A DNA stretch of 64,000 bases, from the NCBI RefSeq assembly GCF_016863035.1, contig NZ_BOOC01000001.1:124001-188000 (forward strand), written 5' to 3'. The position numbers were made by a program, and so were the translations under genes. The DNA is from Microbispora corallina. GTDB taxonomy: Bacteria > Actinomycetota > Actinomycetes > Streptosporangiales > Streptosporangiaceae. Shown here in pieces: positions 54,293-63,100 of the stretch; positions within the stretch are counted from its first letter, which is position 1; every line of letters starts with the position of its first letter. The notes below the pieces were generated by a model, which saw only the letters and a list, made by a program, of their open reading frames with translations, searched no databases and was not told where the DNA came from.

Positions 54293-55231
54293 CTATCCGT
54301 CCCCGCGGCGGCCCAGGTCAGGGCCGCCTCGCTCCTCCTCGGCCAGGCGGAGGCCCGCTTCGATCACGGCGTTCATGACGGGCCGCAGCAGCTCCTCGCC
54401 GAGGCGCGGCGCCCGGCGGGCCATGGCGGCGACGAGGCGGCGCTCGCGGTCCATGTCGCGTCCGCGGAAGCCGCCCACGGGCTTGAGCCGCTGCACGGTC
54501 CCGGCGAGGGCCGCGCGCCGGTCGAGCAGCGTCGCGAGGGCCGCGTCGACGCGGTCGATCGCGCCCCGGGCGGCGTCCAGGCAGCCGGGCTCCTCACGCC
54601 GGACGAGCGGCGCGAGCACGGTCGCCGCCTCGCGGGCCTCGTCCGCCGCCGCCGCGGTCCCCGCCGTCCCCGGGCCGAGCATCAGGCCGTCGGCGCCCGC
54701 CGCCACGGCCGCGGCGGCGAGCGAGCCGTCCTCGCCGAGCGCCGCGAGGACCGGGCGGCCCGACCGCTCCCGCGCGGCCCGCAGCAGGGCGAGGTCGAGC
54801 GTCACCCCGCCCAGGTGGGTACGGCTGCCCGACTCGCAGAGCGCCACGCGGTCGTTGCCCTCGGCCCGGCAGTACTCGGCCACGGCCAGCCACTCCTCCA
54901 GCGTGGCGGCCTGGCCGCGCTGCACGACGACCGGCAGCCCGAGCCGCGCCGCCGCGCGGACCAGCGCGAAGTCCTGCATCCAGGCCGCTCCGATCACCAC
55001 GCCGTCGGCGTGCCCGGCGATCGCCGGCAGGTCGGCGGCCGAGAACGGCTCCACGAGCAGCGGGCCCGCCCACTCGGTCCGGGCCTTGGCGATCGCCTCG
55101 TCCGCGGCGACCCGGCCGTGCGCCTCCCGCAGGCTCAGCCACCGCGCGTCGTCGCCGCCGATCACCCCGACGGGGTGTCCGTGTCCGACGGTCAACGTCC
55201 CGATCCGTACGGCACAGGGGTCTTCGGTCAT
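54293..55231 (-). CDS. DAHP-synthase-like domain fused to chorismate mutase
   Basis: The 312-aa protein has an N-terminal half resembling class I-beta DAHP synthase (VVIGAAWMQDFALV, VVVQRGQAATLEEW, GNDRVALCESG, then TLDLALL) but lacking the N-terminal PEP/metal motifs and with altered key residues, so aldolase activity is doubtful. The last ~85 residues are an AroQ chorismate mutase domain (DRVDAALATLLDRRAAL, Lys in QRLKP, DMDRERRL). AGGAG is 5 nt before the ATG. It lies downstream of an aromatic leader peptide and terminator, implying Phe/Tyr/Trp control. Confidence 0.75.
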   Translation of the reverse strand: MTEDPCAVRIGTLTVGHGHPVGVIGGDDARWLSLREAHGRVAADEAIAKARTEWAGPLLVEPFSAADLPAIAGHADGVVIGAAWMQDFALVRAAARLGLPVVVQRGQAATLEEWLAVAEYCRAEGNDRVALCESGSRTHLGGVTLDLALLRAARERSGRPVLAALGEDGSLAAAAVAAGADGLMLGPGTAGTAAAADEAREAATVLAPLVRREEPGCLDAARGAIDRVDAALATLLDRRAALAGTVQRLKPVGGFRGRDMDRERRLVAAMARRAPRLGEELLRPVMNAVIEAGLRLAEEERGGPDLGRRGDG

Positions 55232-55266
55232 CTCGGCTCCTCGATAGGCCGGTCGCCCGGAACCGG

Positions 55267-55298
55267 CTCGTCTGACAACGACACTCGTCTGACAACGA
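55267..55298. repeat. 15-bp direct repeat between attenuator and gene start
   Basis: CTCGTCTGACAACGA occurs at 55267-55281 and again at 55284-55298, directly downstream (in transcription sense) of the terminator. It may be a protein-binding site or a slippage duplication. Confidence 0.8.
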
Positions 55299-55325
55299 AA
55301 AAGGCAGAGGCGTCGCGCCTCTGCC
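55298..55325 (-). terminator. intrinsic terminator of the aromatic attenuator
   Basis: In the minus-strand transcript a perfect 10-bp stem GGCAGAGGCG/CGCCTCTGCC with a 3-nt loop is followed by five U residues. A U-run is unusual in this window and marks a factor-independent terminator. It sits between the leader peptide and the DAHP-synthase-like/chorismate mutase gene. Confidence 0.85.
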
Positions 55326-55329
55326 CTCA

Positions 55330-55388
55330 GCCGGCTCCGGATCCTGTCGCTAGCTCACCGTCGAGCGACCGGCCCTCCCGGAGCCGGC
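55330..55388 (-). promoter_or_regulatory. leader RNA stem of the aromatic attenuator
   Basis: GCCGGCTCCGG in the transcript (55388-55378, beginning in the Trp codon) pairs perfectly with CCGGAGCCGGC (55340-55330), which ends just before the terminator. An inner stem (55346-55351 with 55364-55369) lies within the loop. A ribosome on the leader peptide would disrupt this 11-bp stem. Confidence 0.6.
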
Positions 55389-55414
55389 CACGTAAAGGTG
55401 AAATACCGAGCCAT
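55355..55414 (-). CDS. aromatic leader peptide
   Basis: The 19-codon ORF reads MARYFTFTWPAPGGPVARR, with Tyr, Phe, Phe and Trp clustered in codons 4-9. AAGG lies 8 nt before the ATG. It precedes a stem structure and an intrinsic terminator upstream of a chorismate-pathway gene, the arrangement of ribosome-mediated transcription attenuation. The rest of the 322-nt gap (55415-55553) shows no other gene. Confidence 0.75.
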   Translation of the reverse strand: MARYFTFTWPAPGGPVARR

Positions 55415-55520
55415 GCGTCCGACCTTAGCAAACGCTCCAGCCGATCCGGGATGGCCTGTCTCATATTTCGGAATTGGGGTAGAGGGCACGGCGCGGTCAG
55501 GTTGATCCCTTTGCCATCCA

Positions 55521-55532
55521 TGGGACGATTCA
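55521..55532 (+). promoter_or_regulatory. 12-mer shared by the two Ser/Thr kinase genes
   Basis: TGGGACGATTCA lies 21 nt before the GTG of this kinase and an identical copy at 63101-63112 lies 20 nt before the GTG of the other. Equal position suggests a promoter or regulator site. Confidence 0.45.
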
Positions 55533-55553
55533 TGCGTCCAGGAAGGGGTTCGT

Positions 55554-58532
55554 GTGGCGCGTGCGGAAGGCCGGCTCGTCGGAGGCCGGTACCAGTTGAT
55601 GGAGCCGATCGGCCGTGGCGGCATGGGCGTGGTCTGGCGCGCGCATGACCGGCTGCTCGACCGCGCGGTGGCGGTCAAGGAGGTCCGCTACGACAGCGCG
55701 ATGGGCGACGAGCTCAGCGACCTCAACCGCAGGACCATGCGCGAGGCCCGGGCCGCCGGCCGGCTCACGCACCCCAACGTGGTCGTCGTCCACGACGTGA
55801 TCGAGGAGGACGAGCGCCCCTGGATCATCATGCAGCTCGTCCAGTCCCGGTCCCTCGGCCAGGTGATCAGAGAGGACGGCCCGCTCTCCCCGGAGCGGAC
55901 GATCGAGATCGGGCTGCAGATCCTCGACGCGCTGCGCGCCGCCCACCGGCAGGGCGTACTCCACCGGGACGTCAAGCCGGAGAACGTGCTGCTCACCGAC
56001 GACGGGCGGGTCGTGCTGACCGACTTCGGCATCGCCCGCCTGGAGGCAGACTCCACGATGACCCGGACGGGCCTGGTCGGCACGCCCGCGTTCATCGCCC
56101 CCGAACGGCTGCGGGGAGAGCCCGCCCAGCGGGAGTCGGATCTGTGGTCTCTGGGCGCGACCCTGTACACGGCCGTGGAGGGCAGGCCGCCCCACGACCG
56201 GGGCATGGCCATGGCCACGATGCACGCCGTGCTGAACGAGGACCCCGCCCCCGCCGCCCGCGCCGGGCGGCTCGGGCCCGTCCTGATGCGGATGCTGGCG
56301 AAGGAGCCCGCCGACCGTCCCGGGTACGACGAGCTCGCCCGGCTGCTCAAGCAGGCGCTGCGCGAGGCGGCCCTCCCCACGACCAAGCCCCTGCCGGCCG
56401 CCCCCGCGGAGGACGCGAGGCCGTCGGCGGGCAGGCAGCCGTACGCGTCGCCGGGCGAGCCCCCCTCCACCGGGTCCCGGGCGGGGAGCCCCTCGCGTCC
56501 GGCCGCGCCCTCACGCGACGCCGCGGGTGCCGCCGGAGGCGCGGGAGCGGCCGGTGGTGCGCGTGGTCCGGGCTCCCGCAAGACGCCGACAGGACCCTCC
56601 TCCTCGGACGGCCCGGCCTCGGGCGCCGACGACAAGGCTGCGGGCGGAGCCCCGGCGAAGGGCCGTCCGGCAGCCGGCGCGGGCGACGACCGCCCTGAAA
56701 GCGCAGCCGCCGGAGCGACAGGCGGTGCCGCAGGCGGGACCGCCGGAGACGCGGCGGCCGGGCCTCGGGCCGGGACCGCCTCTGGGACCGGGACCGCGGC
56801 CGGCGAGACAGACGGCGCGGCCGCCCGGGGGGCCGGCGCGGCCCGCACGCGGGCGGCGACCACAGCAGGCGCAGGCTCGACGGGCGCCGCGTCCGGCAGA
56901 GGGGCGAGCGCGTCCGGCACGGGGGGCACGGCCGCGTCCGGCGCGGGCGCGGCGGTCGCTCAGGAACGGTCGGGCGACGCCGGCGAGGACAGGCCCCCAG
57001 CCGGTCCTGAGCCGTCCGGCGCCTCCCAGGCCGCGACGGGCGCCTCCGGCTCTTCGCGCGTCACCGGGGACGAGGACGTGCCCGGCCCGGCCGAGGTGAC
57101 CTCGCCGATCCCCGTCGTCCAGGAGGATGTGCCGGAAGCGACGTCCGGGCCTGTCGCGGACGACGACACCGGTTCGGCCGGTCCGTCGTCATCCGGCGAG
57201 GAGGCTCCGGGCGTCGACGAGGGCCCGGCGGACGCGCCCGCCCGCGACGGCGCCACCCGGATCGCCCCCGCGGTGGGCCGTACCGGCGGCCAGGAGGGCC
57301 GCCCGGGCACCGGCGACCGGTCCGGGGCCGCGAAGGGCGCGGCCCCGGCGGCGCTCTCCGGGACGGCGGCGGGCTCGGGCAGCCGCGCGGAGCCTCCGGA
57401 CGGCGCAGCCGGGGCGGGCGGCAGCGGGAAGGCGGATGCCGCGGGCGACGCGGCCCAGGCGAGCATCGGCCGCCGCGAGACCGCCCCCGGCGCTGGCCGG
57501 GCGGGCACCACGGGCGGCGCCACTGCCGACGCCGGCCGAGACACACACGGAGACCTGGGCGACGCAAGCCGGGCGGGCACCAGCGGCAGCGGTGCGGCAC
57601 GCGGCGCGACGCCCGACGCCGGGCGGGCGGGCACGGCGGACCGGGCGGCCGCGAGCCGCGCCGTCGGCGACCTGGGCGCGGAGGGCGCCTTCCACCAGGG
57701 CGGCCGGTTGGCGCCGGACCCCGGGAACGGGGCGGGGGCGGCCGTGCCCACCCAGCGCGGCAGGGTCTGGAGCGGCGACTCGGCGACCGGGCCGGTCCGC
57801 CAGAGCCGCGCCCCCATGCTCAAGATCGCGCTGGTCCTCGTCCCGGCGCTGCTCGCCATCGCGGCCGTGGCCGGCTACCTCGGGCTGCGGGAAGGCGAGC
57901 GCAGTTCGGGCCAGGCGACCGGCCCCGCCACCACGGGCGGGCCGACCCACAAGGCCACGAACGGCGCCTCGCAGGCCCCGCCGTCCCCGGCCTCGTCGGC
58001 CCCGCCGTCCGCCTCGGCGTCGCCGAGCGACGAGGGCACGCCGTCCCCCTCCGCCACGTCCTCCCCCAGTCCCACGGCCTCGAAGCCGGCGGACGCGCCC
58101 GACGGCTGGCACCGGTACAAGGACTCGACGGGCTTCTCGATCGCCCTCCCCAAGGGCTGGAGCGCCTACAAGCGCAGCGGGACGGCGGTCTACTTCCACG
58201 GTCCCGGCACCTCCGGCTTCCTCCTGATCGACCAGACGAGCAGTCCCCGCAAGGACGCCAAGAAGGACTGGGAGAACCAGGAACGCGCGCGGCGGTCCAC
58301 GTTCGCCGACTACAAGCGCGTGAAGATCGAGTCGGTGGACTACTGGGACGAGGCGGCCGACTGGGAGTTCACGTTCGCGTCGGGCTCGGGCCGCCAGCAC
58401 GTGGTGAACCGGGGGTTCGTCACGGACAAGCACCACGGTTACGCCATCTACTGGAGCACCCCGAGCAGCAGCTGGGACGAGGACCACCACTACTTCGAGA
58501 CCTTCACCGCCACCTTCAAGCCGGCGAAGTGA
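55554..58532 (+). CDS. membrane Ser/Thr protein kinase with extracellular domain
   Basis: The 992-aa protein has a Hanks-type kinase domain (about 10-270): GRGGMGVVW glycine loop, catalytic Lys42 (VAVKEV), HRDVKPENVLL and DFGIA, then GTPAFIAPERL. A ~480-residue Ala/Gly/Ser-rich disordered region follows, one transmembrane helix (755-778), a Pro/Ser/Thr stretch, and a C-terminal extracellular domain (about 850-992, starting GWHRYKDSTGFSIALPKGW). No PASTA repeats. The extracellular part is probably the sensor; the ligand is unknown. Confidence 0.92.
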   Translation: MARAEGRLVGGRYQLMEPIGRGGMGVVWRAHDRLLDRAVAVKEVRYDSAMGDELSDLNRRTMREARAAGRLTHPNVVVVHDVIEEDERPWIIMQLVQSRSLGQVIREDGPLSPERTIEIGLQILDALRAAHRQGVLHRDVKPENVLLTDDGRVVLTDFGIARLEADSTMTRTGLVGTPAFIAPERLRGEPAQRESDLWSLGATLYTAVEGRPPHDRGMAMATMHAVLNEDPAPAARAGRLGPVLMRMLAKEPADRPGYDELARLLKQALREAALPTTKPLPAAPAEDARPSAGRQPYASPGEPPSTGSRAGSPSRPAAPSRDAAGAAGGAGAAGGARGPGSRKTPTGPSSSDGPASGADDKAAGGAPAKGRPAAGAGDDRPESAAAGATGGAAGGTAGDAAAGPRAGTASGTGTAAGETDGAAARGAGAARTRAATTAGAGSTGAASGRGASASGTGGTAASGAGAAVAQERSGDAGEDRPPAGPEPSGASQAATGASGSSRVTGDEDVPGPAEVTSPIPVVQEDVPEATSGPVADDDTGSAGPSSSGEEAPGVDEGPADAPARDGATRIAPAVGRTGGQEGRPGTGDRSGAAKGAAPAALSGTAAGSGSRAEPPDGAAGAGGSGKADAAGDAAQASIGRRETAPGAGRAGTTGGATADAGRDTHGDLGDASRAGTSGSGAARGATPDAGRAGTADRAAASRAVGDLGAEGAFHQGGRLAPDPGNGAGAAVPTQRGRVWSGDSATGPVRQSRAPMLKIALVLVPALLAIAAVAGYLGLREGERSSGQATGPATTGGPTHKATNGASQAPPSPASSAPPSASASPSDEGTPSPSATSSPSPTASKPADAPDGWHRYKDSTGFSIALPKGWSAYKRSGTAVYFHGPGTSGFLLIDQTSSPRKDAKKDWENQERARRSTFADYKRVKIESVDYWDEAADWEFTFASGSGRQHVVNRGFVTDKHHGYAIYWSTPSSSWDEDHHYFETFTATFKPAK

Positions 58533-58533
58533 G

Positions 58534-58560
58534 GCGGGCCCCCGGGAGCCGGGGGCCCGC
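58534..58560. terminator. bidirectional hairpin between convergent kinase and aminopeptidase genes
   Basis: GCGGGCCCCCGG (58534-58545) pairs with CCGGGGGCCCGC (58549-58560) around a GAG loop, a 12-bp perfect stem starting 2 nt after the kinase stop and ending 7 nt before the aminopeptidase stop. Confidence 0.75.
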
Positions 58561-58566
58561 GACGCT

Positions 58567-59988
58567 TCACCAGGAGGCGGGCTTGCCCTTCTGGTACAGC
58601 CAGACGTCGAAGAACGCGGTGAGGTCCATGCCCGACGCCTTCTGCGCCGCGTCGACGAACTCGGCGGTGCTCGCGTTGCCGTACCGGTGCCCGGCGACCC
58701 AGTCCTTGATCAGCTTGAAGAAGACGGCGTCGCCGATCTTGCCACGGAGGGCGTGGAGGGTCATCGCGCCCCGGTTGTAGGGGACGTTGCCGAACATGTC
58801 CTCAGGTCCGGGGTCGGCCGTGACGACCTGCCAGAACGACGAGGTCGCCGCCCGCCCGTAGTTGCTGGAACTCGCGAACGTCTGCTGCGCCGTCGCTCCG
58901 CCCGTGTGCTCGGTCCACAGCCAGGTGGCGTACGTGGCGAAGCCCTCGTTCAGCCAGATGTCCGACCAGCGGGCCGGGCTGACCGCGTCCCCGTACCACT
59001 GGTGGGCGAGCTCGTGGGCCATGGTCCCCACGCTGGGCGCGCTGGAGAAGATCGGCTTGGTCTGGCTCTCCAGCGCGTAGCCGACGTCCGGCGCGCGGTC
59101 GACGATCGCCCCGGCGGAGCCGAACGGGTACGGCCCGAAGATCGAGCTGAAGTACTCGAGGATGTCCGGGATCCTGGCCACGGCCGCGGCCGACTGGGTC
59201 GCCAGGCGGGGGTCGACGGCCGTGTAGACGGGGACCCCGCCCGGCGTGACCGACTCGGCGACGGTGAACGTCCCGAGGGTCACGGTGGCCAGGTAGGTCG
59301 CCATCGGCTCGGCCTGGTCCCAGACGAACGTGGTCCGGCCGCCGGCGGTGGTCTTCGACACGAGCCGCCCGTTGCCCACGGCCGTGACACCGTCGGGCAC
59401 GGTGACGTGGAACGTGAACGTGGCCTTGTCGGTCGGGTGGTCGTCGCCGGGGAACCAGGCGGGCGCGCCCTGCGGCTCGCCGGGCACGAACGCGCCGTCG
59501 TCGGTGGGCACCCAGCCCTCGATGGAGCCGTCCGGGTCGGTGATCACGGGCGGGGTCCCGGCGTACGACGCGACCACGGTGAACGTCTGACCCGCCTTGA
59601 GCTTGGGCCGCGGGCTCACGACGAGCTCCTGCCCGGCGCGGGTGAACGACGCCTTGTGCCCGTTCACGGTGAGGGACGTGACGTCCGGCCCGCGGAAGTC
59701 GAGGTCGAACGCGTCCATGTCCTGCGTGGCGGCCGCCGTGATCGTCGTCGTGGCGTCCATGTACCGCGTGGCCGGGTCGTAGGAGAGGGCGATGTCGTAG
59801 TGCCGCACGTCGTACCCGCCGTTGCCCTGGTCGGGGAAGTACGGGTCGCCGGCGCTGGGGGCGCCCGCCGTGTACCGCGGCTCGCCCGGGTTGCCCGGGG
59901 CCGCCAGGGCGGGGGCGGCCGCCGGGACGCCCGCCAGGGCGCCCAGGACGGTCGCGAGGGCCGTGCCGATGATCCGGCGCGATCTCAT
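58567..59988 (-). CDS. secreted M1 family metallopeptidase
   Basis: The 473-aa aminopeptidase-like protein has a signal peptide (RSRRIIGTALATVL, cleavage near ALA-AP). Zinc motif HELAH (His325, Glu326, His329) with Glu348 in NEGFA is intact. The exopeptidase GxMEN loop is replaced by YALESQ. It lacks the large C-terminal helical domain of full-length PepN, as usual for compact actinobacterial M1 enzymes. It probably trims peptides outside the cell, together with the neighbouring carboxypeptidase. Confidence 0.9.
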   Translation of the reverse strand: MRSRRIIGTALATVLGALAGVPAAAPALAAPGNPGEPRYTAGAPSAGDPYFPDQGNGGYDVRHYDIALSYDPATRYMDATTTITAAATQDMDAFDLDFRGPDVTSLTVNGHKASFTRAGQELVVSPRPKLKAGQTFTVVASYAGTPPVITDPDGSIEGWVPTDDGAFVPGEPQGAPAWFPGDDHPTDKATFTFHVTVPDGVTAVGNGRLVSKTTAGGRTTFVWDQAEPMATYLATVTLGTFTVAESVTPGGVPVYTAVDPRLATQSAAAVARIPDILEYFSSIFGPYPFGSAGAIVDRAPDVGYALESQTKPIFSSAPSVGTMAHELAHQWYGDAVSPARWSDIWLNEGFATYATWLWTEHTGGATAQQTFASSSNYGRAATSSFWQVVTADPGPEDMFGNVPYNRGAMTLHALRGKIGDAVFFKLIKDWVAGHRYGNASTAEFVDAAQKASGMDLTAFFDVWLYQKGKPASW

Positions 59989-60004
59989 GTGGTTCCTTTC
60001 GGCG

Positions 60005-60032
60005 GGTCCGGCCGGCCGCGACCGGCCGGACC
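60005..60032 (-). terminator. hairpin between the M14 and M1 peptidase genes
   Basis: GGTCCGGCCGG (60005-60015) pairs with CCGGCCGGACC (60022-60032) with a 6-nt loop. It lies downstream of the M14 gene and upstream of the M1 start, so the two genes may be separately transcribed. Confidence 0.6.
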
Positions 60033-60055
60033 CTCGTGTTTCTCGGTTGGTGCGA

Positions 60056-62869
60056 TCAGGCCACGACGGACCGGAGCGGGACTCCCGTCTCGCGCAGGTC
60101 ACTGATCAGGTCACGGAGGAACGGATGCTCGTCCGCCGCGAGGCCCTGGGGGTTGGGGATCGTGATGTACGACGACCCGCCGGCGCTCGCCGTCCGCGCG
60201 GTGCCGGTGTACTTCGCGACCACGGCCTGCGCCCGGGCGAGGTCGGCGTCGGCCACCTGGATGGTGATGGGCCGCCACTCCCCGCCGAGGTCGTCGGGCT
60301 CCGGCGCCTTCTCCGCGGCCGCGCGCCGGGCGTCCGCGCCGGGCGTCGGGGCCGCCGCCCGCTGCTGCGGCGCCTGCTGCGCGGGCGCGAGCAGCGCGTT
60401 GGCGACCAGGTGGATGCCGTTCTCGTTGTAGGCGCGGAACAGGGGGTTGTACGCGAACAGGACGGCGTGTCCGGCGCCGGCGGGCTCGTCGACGAGCGCG
60501 GTCGTTCCCTTGAGCGCGTCGGCCCCCACCGTGTAGCCGTTGGACCAGAACGTGCCGTCCGCCGGGTAGGTGAGGACGTTCACACCGGTCGTGCTGGGGT
60601 TGAGGATCGGGTCGCCGTTGTTGAACTGGAAGTCCTCCGCCGGCCGGCCGAGACCGATCGGACTGCCGGCGGCCACGTCCACGCGGAAGTGGGATCCGAT
60701 GACCTGGTAGCCGGTCGGCTTCGCCTTCTCCGTGGTGGAGGTGAGCCCGGCGGCGCGGGCGACCCGGGTGCCCTCGTTGCGCAGCCCGACGTACGTGCCG
60801 CCTGCGGCCACCCACGCCTTGAGGTTCGCCAGGCCCTGGGCGTCCAGGCCGCCGGTGGCGCTGCTGCCGTCGGGGACGACCAGGACGGTGCGCCGGGTGA
60901 AGGCGGGGGTGTTGCCGTTGACGTCGGCCGCCGTCACCGGGGTGAGGGTCAGCCCCCACCGCGCGCCGAGCACGTACCGCGCCTCGCCGTACGAGCCGGA
61001 GGTGGTCGAGATTCCGGTCCCGGCGAACAGGCCGACGTCGGGGGTGCGCAGGGCGGTCCCCGCCGCCGGGCGCGCGGCGCCCTCGACGGTCACGCCGGAC
61101 GAGTTGGCCAGCCTGTCCAGCGCGTCCAGGCCGACGGCGGAGGCGGGCAGGCTCACCACGCCGGTCGTGAGGTCGCGGGTGACGGGCACGCCCATCCCGA
61201 GGAGACGGAAGGTCAGCTCGGAGGCCGCCGCCGAGTCCATCGGGTAGGAGTAGGAGCCGCCGCGGGGCGCGGGCCCGGTCACGCCGCCGTCGCCGTCCTT
61301 CACGAGCTCGGCCTTCGGCTGCAGCGCGTCGCCGGTGTAGACGGTGTCCACGCCCATCAGCAGCGGGTTGCTCCACGACGAGACGTCGTAGAAGTACGGG
61401 AACGGGACGTACGGGTCCTCCCCCAGCAGCGCCTGGATCCAGTGCTTCTGCGGCTGGTCCATCGGGATCCAGTACGCGCCCTCGGGGACGGTCAGGTCAT
61501 GGGCGGAGCGGCCGCCGAAGATCCGCGCGTTCGGCACGGTGAGGGCCTTCTTGACGCGGTAGACCTCGACGTCCATGCCGCGCAGCCGGTCGACCAGCCG
61601 CCGTACGTCGCCGATCTGCCGGTCGGGGAGCAGGAAGTACGACCGGACCGTCACGTCCGGCACGGGGAACTGCACCGTGTTGGCCGGCTGGACGACCTGG
61701 TTGGGCTCGAGCGCGCCCCGCGCCCCCTCGTCGAGGGCCGTCCGCCAGATGTCGTAGTAGCCCTGGAGGACCTCCCGCTTGTTGGCGGCGGCCCAGCCGG
61801 TCGTGGCCCACTGGGTGTTGAACTGCTGCTGGACGCGGTCCTCGTCGGCCGAGGCGCTCCCCTTCTCGAACGTCATGCCGGCCGCGCCGAACCCGGTGGA
61901 CGGGACGGTGTCGCCGTATCCCATGTAGAACAGGTCGTAGGTGGCGTAGTTGAAGAAGCACTCGGTGGTGACCGTGGCGGTGCAGGCGCCGTTGTAGCCG
62001 AAGCCCGCCGCGTTGGCGGCGCCGATGCGGTTGATCCAGTCCACCGGCTGGTCGGCGATCTCGTGGTGGATCGGGTCGGCGTTGGGCGGGAAGAAGTACT
62101 GGCGGCCGCCCATCTCGTGGGCGTCGACGAACACCTGCGGCGGGTAGTCGCGCAGCATGTCGATCTTGCCGTCGGTCTCCGGCTGGGTGCGGGCGAACCA
62201 GTCGCGGTTGAGGTCGAACCCGTAGGCGTTCTGGCGGCGGCCCGCGTCCCGGCCGTCCGGGTTCTGGGTCGGCACGATGACGGTCACCAGGTCGTCGTTG
62301 CGCAGGGCCACGTCGCAGGACAGGCCGGAGGCCAGCTCGTAGAGGGTCTTGAGCGCGGCGTCGGCCCCGCTCTTCTCGCCTCCGTGGACGTTGCCCGCGA
62401 TCCACACGATCGCCGGGGTGTCCGCGGCGATGCGGGCGGCCTTGTCCGGCCGGAGAGACCGGGGATCCCGCAGCGACCTCACCTGATCGGCGATCTTGCG
62501 CAGCTGTCCCGGGGCCATGTTGTGCTCACTCGACACGATGGCGTACGGGAGGGCCTGGCCCGTCACGCTGTGGGCCACGGTGCCCGTGACCACCCTGCGG
62601 GACGCGCGTCCCACCGCGTCCACGTATTTGCCGATCTCCTCCGTCGTGACCACCCGGGGCTGGCCCTTCCCCAGGGGGAAGCCGAGAACGGACTCGGGGG
62701 TCGGCACCTCGCTGAGATGGGCGTTCTGATCCTGGACGCACCCCGGCTTCGCCGGGTTCGCGTGGGCGGGCGCGCTCATGGGCAGGACGAGCGCGGCGAG
62801 CGCCGTGACCGCGATTCCCACCGCCTTTCCGTACCTGGGTTTTCCGCACGTCGCTGTGCCTGGCCGCAT
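60056..62869 (-). CDS. secreted M14 family zinc carboxypeptidase
   Basis: The 937-aa protein has a signal peptide (cleavage after PAHA, about residue 37) and an M14 domain with zinc ligands His162, Glu165 (NVHGGEKSG) and His251 (DAHEMGG) and substrate Arg222 (DLNRDW). The remaining ~500 residues include a domain with a glutamine-amidotransferase-like look (VLVVPDGSSATGG, then LKAWVAAGGTYVG), followed by an Ala/Pro linker and a ~75-residue C-terminal beta-rich piece. GAGAGGA precedes ATG 62869. It would degrade peptides extracellularly. Confidence 0.9.
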   Translation of the reverse strand: MRPGTATCGKPRYGKAVGIAVTALAALVLPMSAPAHANPAKPGCVQDQNAHLSEVPTPESVLGFPLGKGQPRVVTTEEIGKYVDAVGRASRRVVTGTVAHSVTGQALPYAIVSSEHNMAPGQLRKIADQVRSLRDPRSLRPDKAARIAADTPAIVWIAGNVHGGEKSGADAALKTLYELASGLSCDVALRNDDLVTVIVPTQNPDGRDAGRRQNAYGFDLNRDWFARTQPETDGKIDMLRDYPPQVFVDAHEMGGRQYFFPPNADPIHHEIADQPVDWINRIGAANAAGFGYNGACTATVTTECFFNYATYDLFYMGYGDTVPSTGFGAAGMTFEKGSASADEDRVQQQFNTQWATTGWAAANKREVLQGYYDIWRTALDEGARGALEPNQVVQPANTVQFPVPDVTVRSYFLLPDRQIGDVRRLVDRLRGMDVEVYRVKKALTVPNARIFGGRSAHDLTVPEGAYWIPMDQPQKHWIQALLGEDPYVPFPYFYDVSSWSNPLLMGVDTVYTGDALQPKAELVKDGDGGVTGPAPRGGSYSYPMDSAAASELTFRLLGMGVPVTRDLTTGVVSLPASAVGLDALDRLANSSGVTVEGAARPAAGTALRTPDVGLFAGTGISTTSGSYGEARYVLGARWGLTLTPVTAADVNGNTPAFTRRTVLVVPDGSSATGGLDAQGLANLKAWVAAGGTYVGLRNEGTRVARAAGLTSTTEKAKPTGYQVIGSHFRVDVAAGSPIGLGRPAEDFQFNNGDPILNPSTTGVNVLTYPADGTFWSNGYTVGADALKGTTALVDEPAGAGHAVLFAYNPLFRAYNENGIHLVANALLAPAQQAPQQRAAAPTPGADARRAAAEKAPEPDDLGGEWRPITIQVADADLARAQAVVAKYTGTARTASAGGSSYITIPNPQGLAADEHPFLRDLISDLRETGVPLRSVVA

Positions 62870-62919
62870 GCTGTTCCTCTCGGGGAGCGGGGAAGACGAC
62901 ACCGGCGAAAGCCGAACGA

Positions 62920-62948
62920 AGCGTATAAGTTTGTAATAAAGCGGGCAA
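62920..62948 (-). promoter_or_regulatory. promoter of the M14 peptidase gene
   Basis: On the minus strand TTGCCC (62948-62943), a 17-nt spacer and TACGCT (62925-62920) lie in an AT-rich patch 51 nt before the start codon. Confidence 0.5.
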
Positions 62949-63100
62949 TAGTGTCGATTGTTAAATCTGGTGCATCCGATACGCGGGTGGACGACATCGC
63001 CCTCACAAAGGAAATTCGGCTCCGGTGAGAATCACTCCTCACGAGCCCTCACGCGCACACGCTTTGTGGCGCTTCCGCCAGCCGCCGCGCCTCTGAACTG

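Noticed and set aside
55327-55533. 68-codon minus-strand ORF upstream of the chorismate mutase fusion
   Set aside because: No ribosome site or conserved features; the 19-codon aromatic ORF in another frame explains the region better.
50798-55648. 1616-codon open frame on the plus strand opposite dnaE
   Set aside because: It is the mirror frame of dnaE, with low-complexity Arg/Glu/Val/Leu translation and no domains. High GC keeps antisense frames open.
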